A DNA stretch of 64,000 nucleotides from CAWCKS01 sp963796195 (GCA_963796195.1 CAWCKS010000003.1:1-64000), one strand, 5' to 3'. Shown: positions 1 to 9,971, numbered from the stretch's first letter. The notes: generated from the sequence alone by a model not told the origin. Translations and numbers: made by a program.

Positions 1-494
1 GGTTTCGGCCGGCGCGGAAGCTTCCCGCGCCGGACCCGCACGTTCAGAAGCCAATTGTGACTGCACCTGTTGCGGATCGCATTTAGCTCGCGCAACTGGT
101 TTCGCCGCTTCGGCGTCAGCAGCCCTAGTGCCACCGCAAGCGCAATCTTTCTGTCAAAGCCGATGGCACGCCCTCCAGAGATGACTTCACGCATCGCATC
201 TGCTCGTTTGGTCCGGAACCCGCCCCACACTTTGTCTGTCACCCCCATCACACAATAAAGGATTAGCAACGTAAGCAGGTCTTCTATTGCGGTGTGAACC
301 TGTAAGATCGTTGATCGCACTACATCATCGCGCTTCCGTTCAAGCATGCCCGCATAGGACGCTCGGTCCTTACGTTCATCTGCGCGGTAGAAGAAGCGGT
401 CTATTTCATCAAGCTCCTTCGAGAGCCGTCTGATGTTTCGTTCGACTGCTTTGATTAGGCTAACGATCTCTGACTGCAAGATGCCACCAACCAA
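1..494 (-). CDS. Partial HEPN-like protein (runs off left edge)
   Basis: Only the first 164 codons are visible; the reading frame is open to base 1. The start is TTG at 494, five bases after a perfect AGGAGG (505-500); an in-frame TGA directly abuts the TTG, so no earlier start is possible. The N-terminal 60 residues form a charged, probably helical region. A hydrophobic helix follows (residues ~60-80, containing EDLLTLLILYCV), and near residue 145 there is RNRCSHNW. R-N-x3-H is the catalytic signature of HEPN-fold ribonucleases found in toxin-antitoxin and defence proteins. Codon use is A/T-richer than in the rest of the window, which suggests accessory DNA. The HEPN assignment rests on this motif and the helical character only; the rest of the protein and its downstream partner lie outside the window. 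Confidence 0.6.
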   Translation of the reverse strand, partial: MVGGILQSEIVSLIKAVERNIRRLSKELDEIDRFFYRADERKDRASYAGMLERKRDDVVRSTILQVHTAIEDLLTLLILYCVMGVTDKVWGGFRTKRADAMREVISGGRAIGFDRKIALAVALGLLTPKRRNQLRELNAIRNRCSHNWLLNVRVRRGKLPRRPK

Positions 495-1374
495 TCACTC
501 CTCCTATTTTCTGGGTGAGGACGGTTGCCGCAAGCACTTGATGATCTCGTTCTGCTCACAACTGTGCAAATCGTTCATCAAGCTCGCCAAATGCCCGCTC
601 GCTGACGCAGTTGGACGGCCATAATGTGGCCGCGACGACTGTGATCATGCATCGTCAAACTGCCGCGCCACCCATGGCAGCGCGTCGGCGCTGCCGCGCA
701 CGAATAGTTACTCAGCGCGTTTCGATTTCGTCCTACGCCATCAATTGCACCACTCCTCGATCTTGCTGGGCAGCATGTTTATTCGATCAGCCGCGCCAGA
801 AGGAGAGGCAGAGAGAGGTGTCGCTTGCCAGGACGAAGGGAAATGGGTGATTGCTAGTCAGCTACTCGGCGCGTGTCGTTAGGTAGCGTCATTGCTGCCC
901 TCGCGGCCCATGACCCGATTCCACCGCCATACGACGCCAACACCCGATGCCCCTGATTTGCCCTCAAGCTTAAAACCGCTCAGCGATAACTGAATACTCA
1001 TCAATCACTTATCGATATAGTGCAGCTGGCATCCGGCTTTCCCTGAGCCCTCTGATCCTTTCGGAGCGGCAAGAGTTCAAGCAAAACCTCGGGCACGCCG
1101 TGCCGCGGGGCGGTTTTTGCTGTTTGAAGCGCAGAGCCTCCCCTCTCGCCATCGCCGGACTTGATCGGGCGATCCAGGATTCCGCAGCAGACGTTGGAGT
1201 CCACAAGGGGCGATGTTCGTTGTTTGGGGAAGACCGGAGATAGTCAGCGCACACTCTGAGCGCCGTTTTTAAACTCCAGGCGGACATTAAGTCACAGCAC
1301 CACGCGTCCTTCTTTCGTTGCCGCCAGATCGCAGGATGTTAGCCTTAGCGCGCTCACGCTTATCGGAGGGGGCA
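495..1374. other. 880-bp region without a convincing gene
   Basis: No reading frame here shows coherent protein character. On the minus strand a 24-codon frame (ATG 578, TAG 504) ends inside the ribosome binding site of the HEPN-like gene and could be a leader or a gene remnant. Another remnant-like minus frame ending near 642 reads ALPWVARQFDDA. Around 1081-1120 there is an imperfect hairpin (outer arms GCAAAACC and GGTTTTTGC, inner arms GGCAC and GTGCC). The sequence around 1140-1200 resembles non-coding filler I associate with Bradyrhizobium-type intergenic DNA. The acyl-CoA synthetase promoter presumably lies in the last 150 bases. Confidence 0.4.
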
Positions 1375-2970
1375 ATGGCGAATCAAGGGACCCTGTCGTG
1401 GCCGATGGCGCGTGCTATGGCGACGCGTGCGAACGCTGAAGCGATTGTCGACGGCGAAACACGCCTCACTTACGCGCAATGGGGCCGCAGAGTGCGCGGC
1501 CTCACGGCTGGTCTGCGGAGCCTCGGTCTCCGCACAGGTGATGTAGTCGCATCAATCGGCCAGAACAGCTTTAGGCACTTAGAGTGTTGGGTCGGTATCC
1601 CCACGGCGGGCCTGGTGCTCAATGATCTCAACTACCGGCTTGCCGTCCCCGAACTGGAATTCATCATCAACGACTGTGGAGCCCGAGCCATCGTCGCCGA
1701 TGATGCGTACGTGGAGGTGGCCCGCCAGTTGAAACAACGATGTCCCTCGCTCGAGTACCTGGTCTACTCCGGGCTGGAGTCCACACCAGGCGGGTCGGTC
1801 CATTGGGACGATTTGTGCGCGGCAACGCCGCTCGATGAGAATCACCCCGAACTCCGCGCGATCGCCGCGGACACGCTTGCTGCCATCTCCTACACCGGCG
1901 GCACGACAGGTCTGCCCAAGGGCGTGATGCAGAGCCATGGCAACCTGCTGGCCAACGCCAAGCACATGCTCCTTGCCAACCCGCTGGTGCCGACGGATCG
2001 CTTTATCCATGCTGCACCGATGTTCCACGCCGCTGATGCCGCGACGACGTTCGCGTTGACGTTCGTGGGCGGTGCTCATGTCTGCATCCGCGGGTACGAG
2101 CCGGAGTTGTTCGGCAGAGTCGTTGAAGCCGAAAAAGTCACCGTGGCTCTCATCGTCCCGACGATGATCAATATGCTGCTCAATCACGCGGCGACGGCAT
2201 CCCGGGACTTTGCTGCATGGCGGTTGCTTATGTACGGAGCGTCACCGATGCCGGTCGAACTGCTGCTTCGGGCCTGCAGTCTGTTGCCGTGCGACATTGT
2301 CCAGCTCTACGGCATGACCGAGGCCTCGCCGCTGGTGACTTCCACGCAGCGCACCGACAACCGCGAGGGCGCACGCGGGATTGAACCGGCCAGGAGCCGC
2401 CTTGCCAGCTGCGGACAGCCGGTCGTCGGCGTCGAAGTCGAGGTCCGCCGTCCTGACGGTTCGGTTTGCAACCCTCGTGAGATCGGCGAGGTCCACGTGC
2501 GGGGACCGAACATCATGCTGGGCTATTGGAAGCGGCCGGAGGAGACCGCCAATGCCCTTGTCGGTGACGGTTGGTACAAGAGCGGGGACGTGGCCTGGGC
2601 GGATGAAGAGGGCTACGTGTTCGTCGTAGACCGAGCCAAAGACATGATCATTTCAGGGGGCGAGAACATTTACACGACTGAAGTTGAGAACGCCGTATTT
2701 CATCATCCCGCCGTCCTCGAGGTCGCGGTGTTCGGGATTCCCCACGAGAGCTTCGGAGAGATGGTCCATGCCGAGGTGGTCGCCAAACCGGGCACCTCGA
2801 TCACGGTCGACGAGATCGTGGCGATATGCAGGGAGCGTATCGGCGGATACAAGGTGCCCCGATCGGTGGCGATCCGCAGTGAGCCGTTGCCCAAATCGGG
2901 TGCCGGTAAAATTCTGAAGCGCAGTCTCCGGGATCCCTATTGGCAGGGCAGAGAACGTGGGGTGAACTAA
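1375..2970 (+). CDS. AMP-dependent acyl-CoA synthetase
   Basis: ANL-superfamily ligase that activates a carboxylic acid as an acyl-adenylate and transfers it to CoA; cytoplasmic. The start is ATG 1375, preceded by GGAGGGGG; an in-frame ATG at 1318 has no such site. At 531 residues it has the normal family length. The phosphate-binding loop SYTGGTTGLPKG lies at ~171-182, the adenine motif YGMTEASP at ~312, and GDGWYKSGDVAW with the hinge region at ~397-430. The catalytic lysine motif PKSGAGKILKR is at ~506-516. The fold is like medium/long-chain fatty acid or aryl-acid ligases; the substrate cannot be read from sequence. It stands alone on the plus strand, convergent with the M20 peptidase gene. 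Confidence 0.92.
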   Translation: MANQGTLSWPMARAMATRANAEAIVDGETRLTYAQWGRRVRGLTAGLRSLGLRTGDVVASIGQNSFRHLECWVGIPTAGLVLNDLNYRLAVPELEFIINDCGARAIVADDAYVEVARQLKQRCPSLEYLVYSGLESTPGGSVHWDDLCAATPLDENHPELRAIAADTLAAISYTGGTTGLPKGVMQSHGNLLANAKHMLLANPLVPTDRFIHAAPMFHAADAATTFALTFVGGAHVCIRGYEPELFGRVVEAEKVTVALIVPTMINMLLNHAATASRDFAAWRLLMYGASPMPVELLLRACSLLPCDIVQLYGMTEASPLVTSTQRTDNREGARGIEPARSRLASCGQPVVGVEVEVRRPDGSVCNPREIGEVHVRGPNIMLGYWKRPEETANALVGDGWYKSGDVAWADEEGYVFVVDRAKDMIISGGENIYTTEVENAVFHHPAVLEVAVFGIPHESFGEMVHAEVVAKPGTSITVDEIVAICRERIGGYKVPRSVAIRSEPLPKSGAGKILKRSLRDPYWQGRERGVN

Positions 2971-3021
2971 ATATCCGCTGCAGTGTGCCGTGCCTTCAAC
3001 GCGCGACAGAGGTTACTGGAT

Positions 3022-3040
3022 GCCCCGCTTGAAGCGGGGC
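3022..3040. repeat. Perfect GC palindrome between convergent genes
   Basis: GCCCCGCTT and AAGCGGGGC are separated by one base. The palindrome lies between the acyl-CoA synthetase stop (2970) and the end of the M20 peptidase gene (3124). There is no T-run, so it is not a classical intrinsic terminator. Its form matches the dispersed REP-like palindromes common in Bradyrhizobium and Rhodopseudomonas intergenic DNA. Confidence 0.55.
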
Positions 3041-3123
3041 ACGACAAAGTGGAAGTGCAAAACCCCACGAAAATCCCCGAAAACCATCGCATGATCAGGG
3101 ACTTCGCGGGGACCGGTGGTCGG

Positions 3124-4522
3124 CTAATCGGCGCGGCGGGCGGGTACCCCAGGCTCGCCGAGATCCCAGTAGAGCCCGGCCATCAGCTTCAGCCCTTCGC
3201 GCGCGATCTCGACGGGCAAGTGCTCGTTCGGCGCGTGCTGCGAGCAGCCGAGATAGGAGTGCGGCACCCAGATGGTCGGCAGGCCGAGCACCTCGGAGAA
3301 CACATCGTTCGGCAGCGAGCCGCCGGTGTTCGGCAAAATCGCGGGCGCGCGGCCGGCGGTCTTCGTCAGCGACGCCGCAGCCCAGCGCGCCCACGGATGC
3401 TCGGGATCAAGCCGCGTCGCGCGCATGATCTCGTCGCGCGCCTTGCCGATCTGCACGAAGGAGAAGCCGTGCTGATCGAGATGCTTTCGCAGCGCAGGCA
3501 GGAACTGATCGGGGTCGACGCCGACGACGAAGCGAATTTGGCCGCGCGCCCAGGCCCGTGGCGGCACCGCGTTGACCGGGCTCTCCGGATTGCCCGCGGT
3601 CATCGCCAGAATCTCGAACGTGCACCACGCAAACACCTTCTCGGCCAGCGTCAGCCCCGGCTCACCCCACGTCGGATCGATCTCCGGCTCGCCGGGGCCG
3701 GCGACGACCTCGCAATCGGCAAGCGCGTTGCGCACGGAATTGCTGATGCGTTCGGGCTTCCACTGCGCGATGTTGATCTGTCCGGTCGGACCGACCACGC
3801 TGGCGAGCGCGTGACACAGCTGGATCGCGGGGTTGGACAACAGCCCGCCCCAGTTGCCGGAGTGATGACCGCCTTCGCGCGCATCGATCCAGAAGTCGAT
3901 CGGGAATGCGCCGCGACAGCCGAGATACATCGTCGGCCGTGTCGCGGACAGCCGCGGTCCATCGGAGGCGATGAGCACGTCGGCCTTGAAGCGCTCGCGA
4001 TTGGCGGTGCACACCTCGCGCAAGCCCGGCGATCCCGTCTCTTCGCCGGTCTCGATCAGCCACTTCACGTTGAAGCCGAGTTTGCCGCGCGTTGCCAGCA
4101 CGGCGCCGAGTGCTGCGAGGTTGATCGTGTGCTGGCCCTTGTTGTCGACGACGCCGCGTCCGTAGTAGCGCCCGTCGCGCTCGACCAGCGTCCACGGGCT
4201 CAGGCCCTCGCGCCAGCCGGCGTCGAGGCCGCGAATAACATCGCCATGGCCATAGCCGAGCACGGTCGGCAGCGATTTGTCCTCGATGCGCTCGCCGTAG
4301 AGGAAACGGCCCGCGCGACTTCGCGTGCGTCAGCACCTCGCAGGTGAAGCCGAGTTGCTCGAGCGCCGGCACCATCTCGGCATCGAGATAGCGCTTGAGA
4401 TCGGCGGCGCGGTCCGGATTCTGGCTCTCGGTCGGAATCGCGACGCGGCGCGCAAGGTCGGCCTTGTAGGCGCCGCTGGTGAAATGCTTTTCAGCGGCAG
4501 CGATGGCTGCGTCTCGGCTCAT
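3124..4522 (-). CDS. M20-family metallopeptidase (frameshifted)
   Basis: Zinc-dependent amidohydrolase/dipeptidase of the ArgE/DapE/CPG2 group, about 465 residues. The N-terminus (MSRDAAIAAAEKHF, ATG 4522) and the body are in different frames; the join is at ~4311, near KSRG/RFLYGER, where one extra G restores the frame. The body has the metal-site motifs GYGHGD and GRGVVDNKGQ, the catalytic EE in LIETGEETGSPG, a dimerisation-domain stretch REGGHHSGNWGG, and a C-terminal His region SQHAPNEHLP. It is the last gene of the minus-strand train behind a peptide/nickel ABC transporter, so it probably hydrolyses an imported amide or dipeptide. The break may be a consensus error, since residues on both sides are conserved. 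Confidence 0.85.
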
Positions 4523-4587
4523 GCGGTGGCTCTCGGGAGAAGGTGGAGCGGCGGCGCGGGCTGATACTCGCGCCGCCGCCGCAATAA

Positions 4588-6118
4588 TTACTTCCACTTC
4601 ACAGGTAGAAGCGCGGCAGTTCGTCCGGATACGGCGTGAACTCGAGCGACTTGCTGTAGGCATACGTCGTCGTGTACGTGAACATCGGCAGCCAGTAGGC
4701 TTGTTCGGTCGATGCGTTTGATCGCCTCAGATAGGCCGCATGGCGCTTCTCCGGCTCGTTGGTCGAACCGCCTTCCTCGACCAGGCGCTTCATCTCGGGA
4801 TCGCGGGCATAGTCGTCGATCCCGAAGGTGAAGTAGTTCGGCAGGATCGCGGAGACGTCATTGATCGAGTAGGAGCCCCAGCTGCCAAAATACAAGCGGG
4901 TTCTGGCCCTTCGTGGCACGCTCGATCGCAGCCGCGACCTGCAGCTGGACCAGATTGGCTTTGATGCCGACCGCGCCGAGATAGTTCTGCACCGCCGCGC
5001 CCCACGCGGCAGCACATAGCTGACGAGGTCGATCTCGAAGCCGTTCGGGAAAGCCGGCTTCCGCCAGCAGCGCTTTGGCTTTGGCCGGGTCGTAGTTGTA
5101 CTTGACCGCGGCATCGCCATCGCAGCCGAACTGCGGCGGATAGCAGGGTGCCGGCGGCACGCGACTGCCGCCGGTGATCGAGCTTGTCGGCGATCAGCCT
5201 GGCGGTCAATCGCGTGCCAGATCGCCTGCCGCACTTTCAGATTGGTGAGCGGGTTGCCGGGAGCGGAACGCCCGGCGGCATCGATCGAAAGATAGCCGAT
5301 CCGCATCGATTCCTTGCGCACTGCTTGCAGGTCGGCAGCGGTTGATGTTGTCGAACTGATCCGGATTGAACTTCCAGATCCAGTCGGCGCGTTGCGCCAA
5401 GCAACTCGGTCATTTCGGTGGCGGCGTCAGGGACAAAGCGGCACCGAAATATTCTTGATCGCCGGCTTGCCTTTCGGGCTGCCGGCCCAATAATCCTCGA
5501 ACCGCTCGAAATCGGCCGATACGCCTGGCTCGACCTTGGTGATCCTGTAGGGGCCGGCGCCAATAGGCGCTTTGGCATATCCTTCGGGCCCGACCTTCTC
5601 GCGATAGGCCTTGGGATACATCGGCAGGACGAAGCGCAAAGAATTGCAGCGCCGCCGGCGTCGGCTTCTTCAGCTTGACGCGGATCGAATAATCGCCGGT
5701 CTTCTCCGCATGATCGATCCAGTTGTAAGTTGGACGGCGTCGAGACCTTGCTGTCCGGGTTCGACACCAGGTTGATGGTGTAGACCGCGTCATCAGCGCT
5801 GAATGTGCTGCCGTCATGGAATTTGACGCCCTGCCGCAGGGTGAAATCGATAGTTACCGGATCGACGATTTTCCATTCGGTCGCCAGCAGCGGCTTGATT
5901 TCGAACGTCTCGGGTCGCGATAGAGGAGTGCGTCCCAGGCCGTATGTTGCAGGATGATGCCGGTTCTCTGTTGGTTGTAGTAGGGATCGATATTCGGGAA
6001 CGCCGTCCCGGAACACGATACGCAGGGTGTCCGCGCTCTTCTGCGCCTGCGCCTGCTGCGCAACGCCGAGCAACGACAACGCAGCAACGATAATGCCGAG
6101 TAAAGTTCGCCTGATCAT
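4588..6118 (-). pseudogene. ABC transporter substrate-binding protein, family 5 (about twelve frameshifts)
   Basis: Periplasmic solute-binding protein of the DppA/OppA/NikA family belonging to the transporter encoded just upstream. It starts at ATG 6118 after GGAGG and opens with a signal peptide (MIRRTLLGIIVAALSLLGVA, cleaved after AQAQ). Pieces in all three minus frames assemble into a normal ~510-residue protein: TLRQGVKFHDGSTFSADD, IGAGPYRITKVEPG, AILPNYFTFGIDDYARDPEM, and finally ELPRFYL followed by VKWK and stop at 4588. Breaks fall near 6000, 5915, 5735, 5640, 5440, 5405, 5340, 5205, 5160, 5050, 5000, 4890 and 4602. Because the residues themselves look intact, local consensus errors fit better than long decay, but a true pseudogene cannot be excluded. 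Confidence 0.8.
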
Positions 6119-6156
6119 TGTGACCTCCGACTGATACAAGTCCTTTGAACGCAACG

Positions 6157-7117
6157 CTAGCTCGCGAGATGGCATTCTACCATGCTCTCATCCGCAAATG
6201 TTCGCGGCTGTGGCGCCTCGTCGCGGCAGCGATCGACGGCGATGCGACAACGCGGATGAAAGCGGCAGCCCGGGGGAATATTTGCAGGGTCCGGCATGAT
6301 GTCGCCGAGGCCCGACGTCGGGAACGCCGAGGCCGGGCTCCGGTGTCAGCACGCTCTCGAGCAGGGCTTGCGTATAGGGATGCCGCGGCTTGGCGAACAG
6401 GCGATCGGTTTCGGCCACCTCGACCAGGCGGCCGAGATACATCACGGCGACCTGGCTTGCGATGTGCTCCACGACCGCGAGATTGTGGCTGATCACGATA
6501 TAGGTCAGGCCGAAATCGCGGCGCAACTCGGCGAGCAGGTTGACGATCTGCGCCTGCACTGAGACATCGAGCGCGCTGGTCGGCTCGTCGCAGATCACGA
6601 CACGCGGCTTCAGCACGAGGGCACGCGCGATCGCGACGCGCTGGCGCTGGCCGCCGGAGAGCTCGGCGGGATATCGGCCGGCAAGCCGTTGCGCGATGCC
6701 GACGCGCTCCAGCATCTCGCCGGTCCGCTTGTTGATTTCGGCCGGGCCGAACGTGCCCTGCGCCGTCAGCGGCAGCGCGACGATGTCCCAGATCCGCTGG
6801 CGCGGATTGAGCGACGCGAACGGATCCTGGAACACCGGCTGGATCAGCCGCGCCCGCTGGCGGCGGTCGAGATCGAGAATGCGCTTGCCGTCGACCAGCG
6901 CCTCGCCCGAGGTCGGCGGCATCAGCCCGAGAACCAGCCGCGCCAGAGTTGATTTGCCGCAACCGGATTCGCCGACGATGCCGAACACGCTTCCCGCAGG
7001 TACGGTCAGCGAGACGTCGTCGACGGCGACGACGCGTCGTGGCCGGTCGAGCATCCCGCTCTTGACGCGGAATTCCTTGCGAACGTCACGGATCTCGATC
7101 GCCGGAACAGAACTCAC
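6157..7117 (-). CDS. Dipeptide/nickel ABC transporter ATPase (DppF-type)
   Basis: Second cytoplasmic ATPase of the transporter. It starts with GTG 7117 and overlaps the upstream ATPase stop by GTGA. Walker A GESGCGKST, Q-loop VFQDPFASLNP, signature LSGGQRQRVAIARAL, Walker B VVICDEPTSALD and the switch His in VISHN are all present. A frameshift at ~6306 (one extra base) garbles the last ~50 residues. Read in the other frame, they give the oligopeptide-transporter C-terminal cluster NIPPGCRFHPRC and end at TAG 6157, so the real length is ~320 residues. That Cys-containing tail is typical of DppD/F and OppD/F. It is followed directly by the substrate-binding protein gene. Confidence 0.9.
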
Positions 7118-8100
7118 GTGCCGGTCGCCTTCAATAGGGTGTCGGGCAGTCGCGTGCAGAGAAAATCGTGATTTTCACCGGCAAGCCGGCGCGGGATGTT
7201 GCGTTCGCAGCTCTCGTTGACGAAGCCGCATCGCGAACGAAATGCACAGCCGGTAAAGTCGGGAGAAATCTGCGGCACGGTGCCCGGGATATTGCCGAGC
7301 GGCAAGTCGCGGCGGGTCTTTCCCGGGACCGGCACGCAGGACAACAGCCCGCGCGTATAGGGATGCTGCGGCGCCGCGAACAGCTCCTCGGTCGGGGCGC
7401 TCTCGACCAGCTCGCCGGCATACATCACCGACACGCGATCGGCGATGCGCGCGACGATGCCGAGATCATGGGTGATGAGCAGGACCGCGAGGCCGAACTC
7501 CTTCTGCAGGCGCGCGAGCAGCCGCAGGATCTGCGCCTGCACGGTGACATCGAGCGCCGTGGTTGGCTCATCGGCGATCAGCAGCTCTGGATCGCACATC
7601 AATGCCATCGCGATCATGACACGCTGGCGCAAGCCGCCGGACAGTTGATGCGGGAATTGGCCAAGCCGCATCTCAGGCGCCGTGATGCCGACCTTGCCCA
7701 ATAGCTCAACGGCGCGGTCCACCGCCTGTTGTCGTGACGCACCCTTGTGTCGCCGCAGCACCTCGATCATCTGCGAGCCGATGGTGTAGGCCGGGTTGAG
7801 GCTCGTCATCGGCTCCTGAAAGATCATCGCCATTCGGTCGCCGCGGATCGCAGCCATCTTGCGCTCGCTCAGGCCGAGCAGGTCCTGGCCCGCCAGTGAC
7901 AATCGCTTGGCGGAGCGGCGCGCACTGCGCGCGAGCAGGTTCATGACCGCAAGCGCAGTTGCCGATTTGCCGCAGCCGGATTCGCCGACCAGGCAATGGG
8001 TTTCCTCGCGATTGACGGCGAAGGAGATGCTGCGAACCGCCGCGGTGTGCCCGCCGAACGTGACGTTGAGGCCGTCGACCTCGAGCAGCGGCGTCGCCAT
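7114..8100 (-). CDS. Dipeptide/nickel ABC transporter ATPase (DppD-type)
   Basis: First cytoplasmic ATPase, 328 residues. The start is ATG 8100, sharing one base with the stop of the permease before it (TGATG). It has Walker A GESGCGKSAT, IFQEPMTSLNPAYTIG, signature LSGGLRQRVMIAMAL, Walker B LLIADEPTTALD and LLITHDLGIV. The C-terminal oligopeptide-transporter domain includes GCAFRSRCGF. It should pair with the DppF-type ATPase to drive import through the two permeases. Frame intact. Confidence 0.94.
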   Translation of the reverse strand: MATPLLEVDGLNVTFGGHTAAVRSISFAVNREETHCLVGESGCGKSATALAVMNLLARSARRSAKRLSLAGQDLLGLSERKMAAIRGDRMAMIFQEPMTSLNPAYTIGSQMIEVLRRHKGASRQQAVDRAVELLGKVGITAPEMRLGQFPHQLSGGLRQRVMIAMALMCDPELLIADEPTTALDVTVQAQILRLLARLQKEFGLAVLLITHDLGIVARIADRVSVMYAGELVESAPTEELFAAPQHPYTRGLLSCVPVPGKTRRDLPLGNIPGTVPQISPDFTGCAFRSRCGFVNESCERNIPRRLAGENHDFLCTRLPDTLLKATGT

Positions 8101-8963
8101 CAAATGCGCCTCGCGCTGAGCACGTTGCGCAAGCCGTCGCCGACCAGGTTGATGCCGAGCACCAGCACGAGCAAGGCGATGCCGGGGATCATGATCACCC
8201 ACGGCGAGAAGAACATGTAGTCCTTGCCTTCGGCGATCATCAGGCCCCAGGACGGCAACGGCGGCGGCACGCCGAGGCCGAGGAACGACAGCGCGGCTTC
8301 GAGCAGGATCGCCAGCGCTGCTTCCAGCGATGCGACCACGGCAATGTGCGGCGCGATGTTGGGAAGAATCTCCTTGAGCAGCAGCTGCGGCGTCGAAATG
8401 CCCGCGCACAGCGCGGCACTGACATAGTCGAGATTGCGAATTTGCATCGTCGTCGCGCGAGCGACCACGGCGAAGCGATCCCAGAGCAGGAGGCCGAGCG
8501 TGGCGACCACCAGGAACAGGCTTGAACCGAGCAGGCCGACCACCGCGAGTGCGACCAGCACGACAGGAATCGAGAGCCGGCAGGTGATCGCGAACAGCAC
8601 GGCATCATCGATCTTGCCGCCGAAGAAGCCGCCGATCACGCCGAGCGTCACACCGATCAGGCCCGAGGTGATGACAGTCGCCAGTCCGATCAAAAGCGAG
8701 ATGCGCGCCCCGTAAACCAGGCGCGCCAGATAGTCGCGGCCAATCTGGTCCGTGCCGAGCAGGTGATCGCGACCGCCACCCTCCATGAACATCGGCGGGA
8801 TCAGGCGGTTGGCGAGATTTTGCGTGAACGGATCGTGCGGTACCACGAGGTTGCCGAAGATGGCGGCGATCGCGATGAAGCCGCAGATCGCTAGCCCGAT
8901 TGCGAAGCCGACATTGCCGACGCGCGAGCCCGACGGCGCCGGTATGGTGATCGTGTCGCTCAT
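8100..8963 (-). CDS. Dipeptide/nickel ABC transporter permease (DppC-type)
   Basis: Inner-membrane permease, 287 residues, with an N-terminal membrane segment (VGFAIGLAICGFIAIAAIFG), then the typical extracytoplasmic stretch HLLGTDQIGRDYLARLVYGA and four or five more membrane spans. The EAA loop that docks on the ATPase is visible as EAALSFLGLGVPPPLPSWG. It overlaps the DppB-type gene by ATGA and the DppD-type gene by one base, so the four transporter genes are translationally coupled. Confidence 0.94.
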   Translation of the reverse strand: MSDTITIPAPSGSRVGNVGFAIGLAICGFIAIAAIFGNLVVPHDPFTQNLANRLIPPMFMEGGGRDHLLGTDQIGRDYLARLVYGARISLLIGLATVITSGLIGVTLGVIGGFFGGKIDDAVLFAITCRLSIPVVLVALAVVGLLGSSLFLVVATLGLLLWDRFAVVARATTMQIRNLDYVSAALCAGISTPQLLLKEILPNIAPHIAVVASLEAALAILLEAALSFLGLGVPPPLPSWGLMIAEGKDYMFFSPWVIMIPGIALLVLVLGINLVGDGLRNVLSARRI

Positions 8964-9877
8964 GCCGATCGCAGCCTCGGATCAAGAACCGCATTCAGGA
9001 TGTCAGCGGCCAGTGTCAGCGCGATGTAAATTACCGCAAGCACCAGCACGACCGCCTGCACAACGGGAAAGTCGTTCTTGCCGATGCTCTCCCAGGCGAG
9101 AAAGCCGACGCCGTGCAGCGCGAACACCGTTTCAGTGACGATCGACCCGCCCAGCATGAAGCCGAGCTGCACAGCCGCGATCGACACCACCGGGATCGCC
9201 GCGTTGCGCAACGCATGCTTGAAGATGATCGAGGAGCGCTGCAGGCCCTTGGCGCGGGCGGTGCGAATGTAGTCCGACGACAGCGCTTCCATCATGCCGG
9301 AGCGCGTCAGACGCGTCAGCGCCGGCACGGCGGTGAAGGCGAGCACGACGCCGGGCATGACGAAATGTTGCCACGTGCCGGTGCCCGAGATCGGCAGCCA
9401 GCCGAGTTGCAGGCCGAACACGATCATCAGGATCAGGCCGAGCCAGAAGCTTGGCATCGCCTGGCCGATCATCGTGAACAGCGTCACGGCGCGATCGACC
9501 CAGGTGCCTTCACGCACCGCCGCGAGAATCCCGAGCGGGATCGACATCAACAGCGCGAGAGCCAGGCCGACCACGCCGAGCGTCATGGTGATCGGCATGC
9601 GCCTGGCGATCAGGTTCGACACCTTGTCCTTGAAGAAGAAGCTCTCGCCGAAGTCGCCGACTGCCGCGCGACCGGCCCAGTTGCCGAATTGCACATAGAG
9701 CGGCTTGTCCAGGCCGTAGGCCTTGCGGATGATTTCGATGTCGGTTTGCGTGGCCTGCGGGCCGGCAATGGAGATCGCGAGGTCGCCGGACAGCCGCGTC
9801 AGCAGAAATGACAGGACGATCACGGTGAGGGCCACCAGGATGCCGACGGCCAACCGGCGGAGTATGAAGCGCGTCAC
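8960..9877 (-). CDS. Dipeptide/nickel ABC transporter permease (DppB-type)
   Basis: Inner-membrane permease, 305 residues, starting with GTG 9877. N-terminal membrane segment LAVGILVALTVIVLSFLLTR, then the conserved periplasmic part (IRKAYGLDKPLYVQFGNW), further membrane segments, and the EAA-like loop DYIRTARAKGLQRSSIIFKH. The short C-terminal sequence DILNAVLDPRLR is typical of the family. It is the first transporter gene after the flavin monooxygenase gene (gap ~94 bp), which suggests the transported compound is processed by the enzymes encoded beside it. Confidence 0.94.
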   Translation of the reverse strand: MTRFILRRLAVGILVALTVIVLSFLLTRLSGDLAISIAGPQATQTDIEIIRKAYGLDKPLYVQFGNWAGRAAVGDFGESFFFKDKVSNLIARRMPITMTLGVVGLALALLMSIPLGILAAVREGTWVDRAVTLFTMIGQAMPSFWLGLILMIVFGLQLGWLPISGTGTWQHFVMPGVVLAFTAVPALTRLTRSGMMEALSSDYIRTARAKGLQRSSIIFKHALRNAAIPVVSIAAVQLGFMLGGSIVTETVFALHGVGFLAWESIGKNDFPVVQAVVLVLAVIYIALTLAADILNAVLDPRLRSA

Positions 9878-9907
9878 TCGCGAGGTTCCAGAACAAGCAG
9901 GGACCGA

Positions 9908-9926
9908 CAGGTGATCGTGTCACCTG
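9908..9926. promoter_or_regulatory. Inverted repeat upstream of the transporter genes
   Basis: CAGGTGA and TCACCTG (7-bp arms, 5-base spacer) sit in the short gap between the monooxygenase stop and the DppB-type start. It could be an RNA hairpin that sets relative expression, or an operator. There is no T-run. Confidence 0.35.
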
Positions 9927-9971
9927 CGCCGTGACCATGCAAGCGGCGGGCCGATTGGGCTATCAGCCGTT

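Noticed and set aside
1001..1287. Two overlapping minus-strand frames near 1.0-1.3 kb
   Set aside because: They contain a hairpin repeat and intergenic-type filler, with no ribosome site or protein character.
2983..4347. 454-codon plus-strand frame after the acyl-CoA synthetase
   Set aside because: Opposite the M20 peptidase, which has all catalytic motifs; the frame itself has none.
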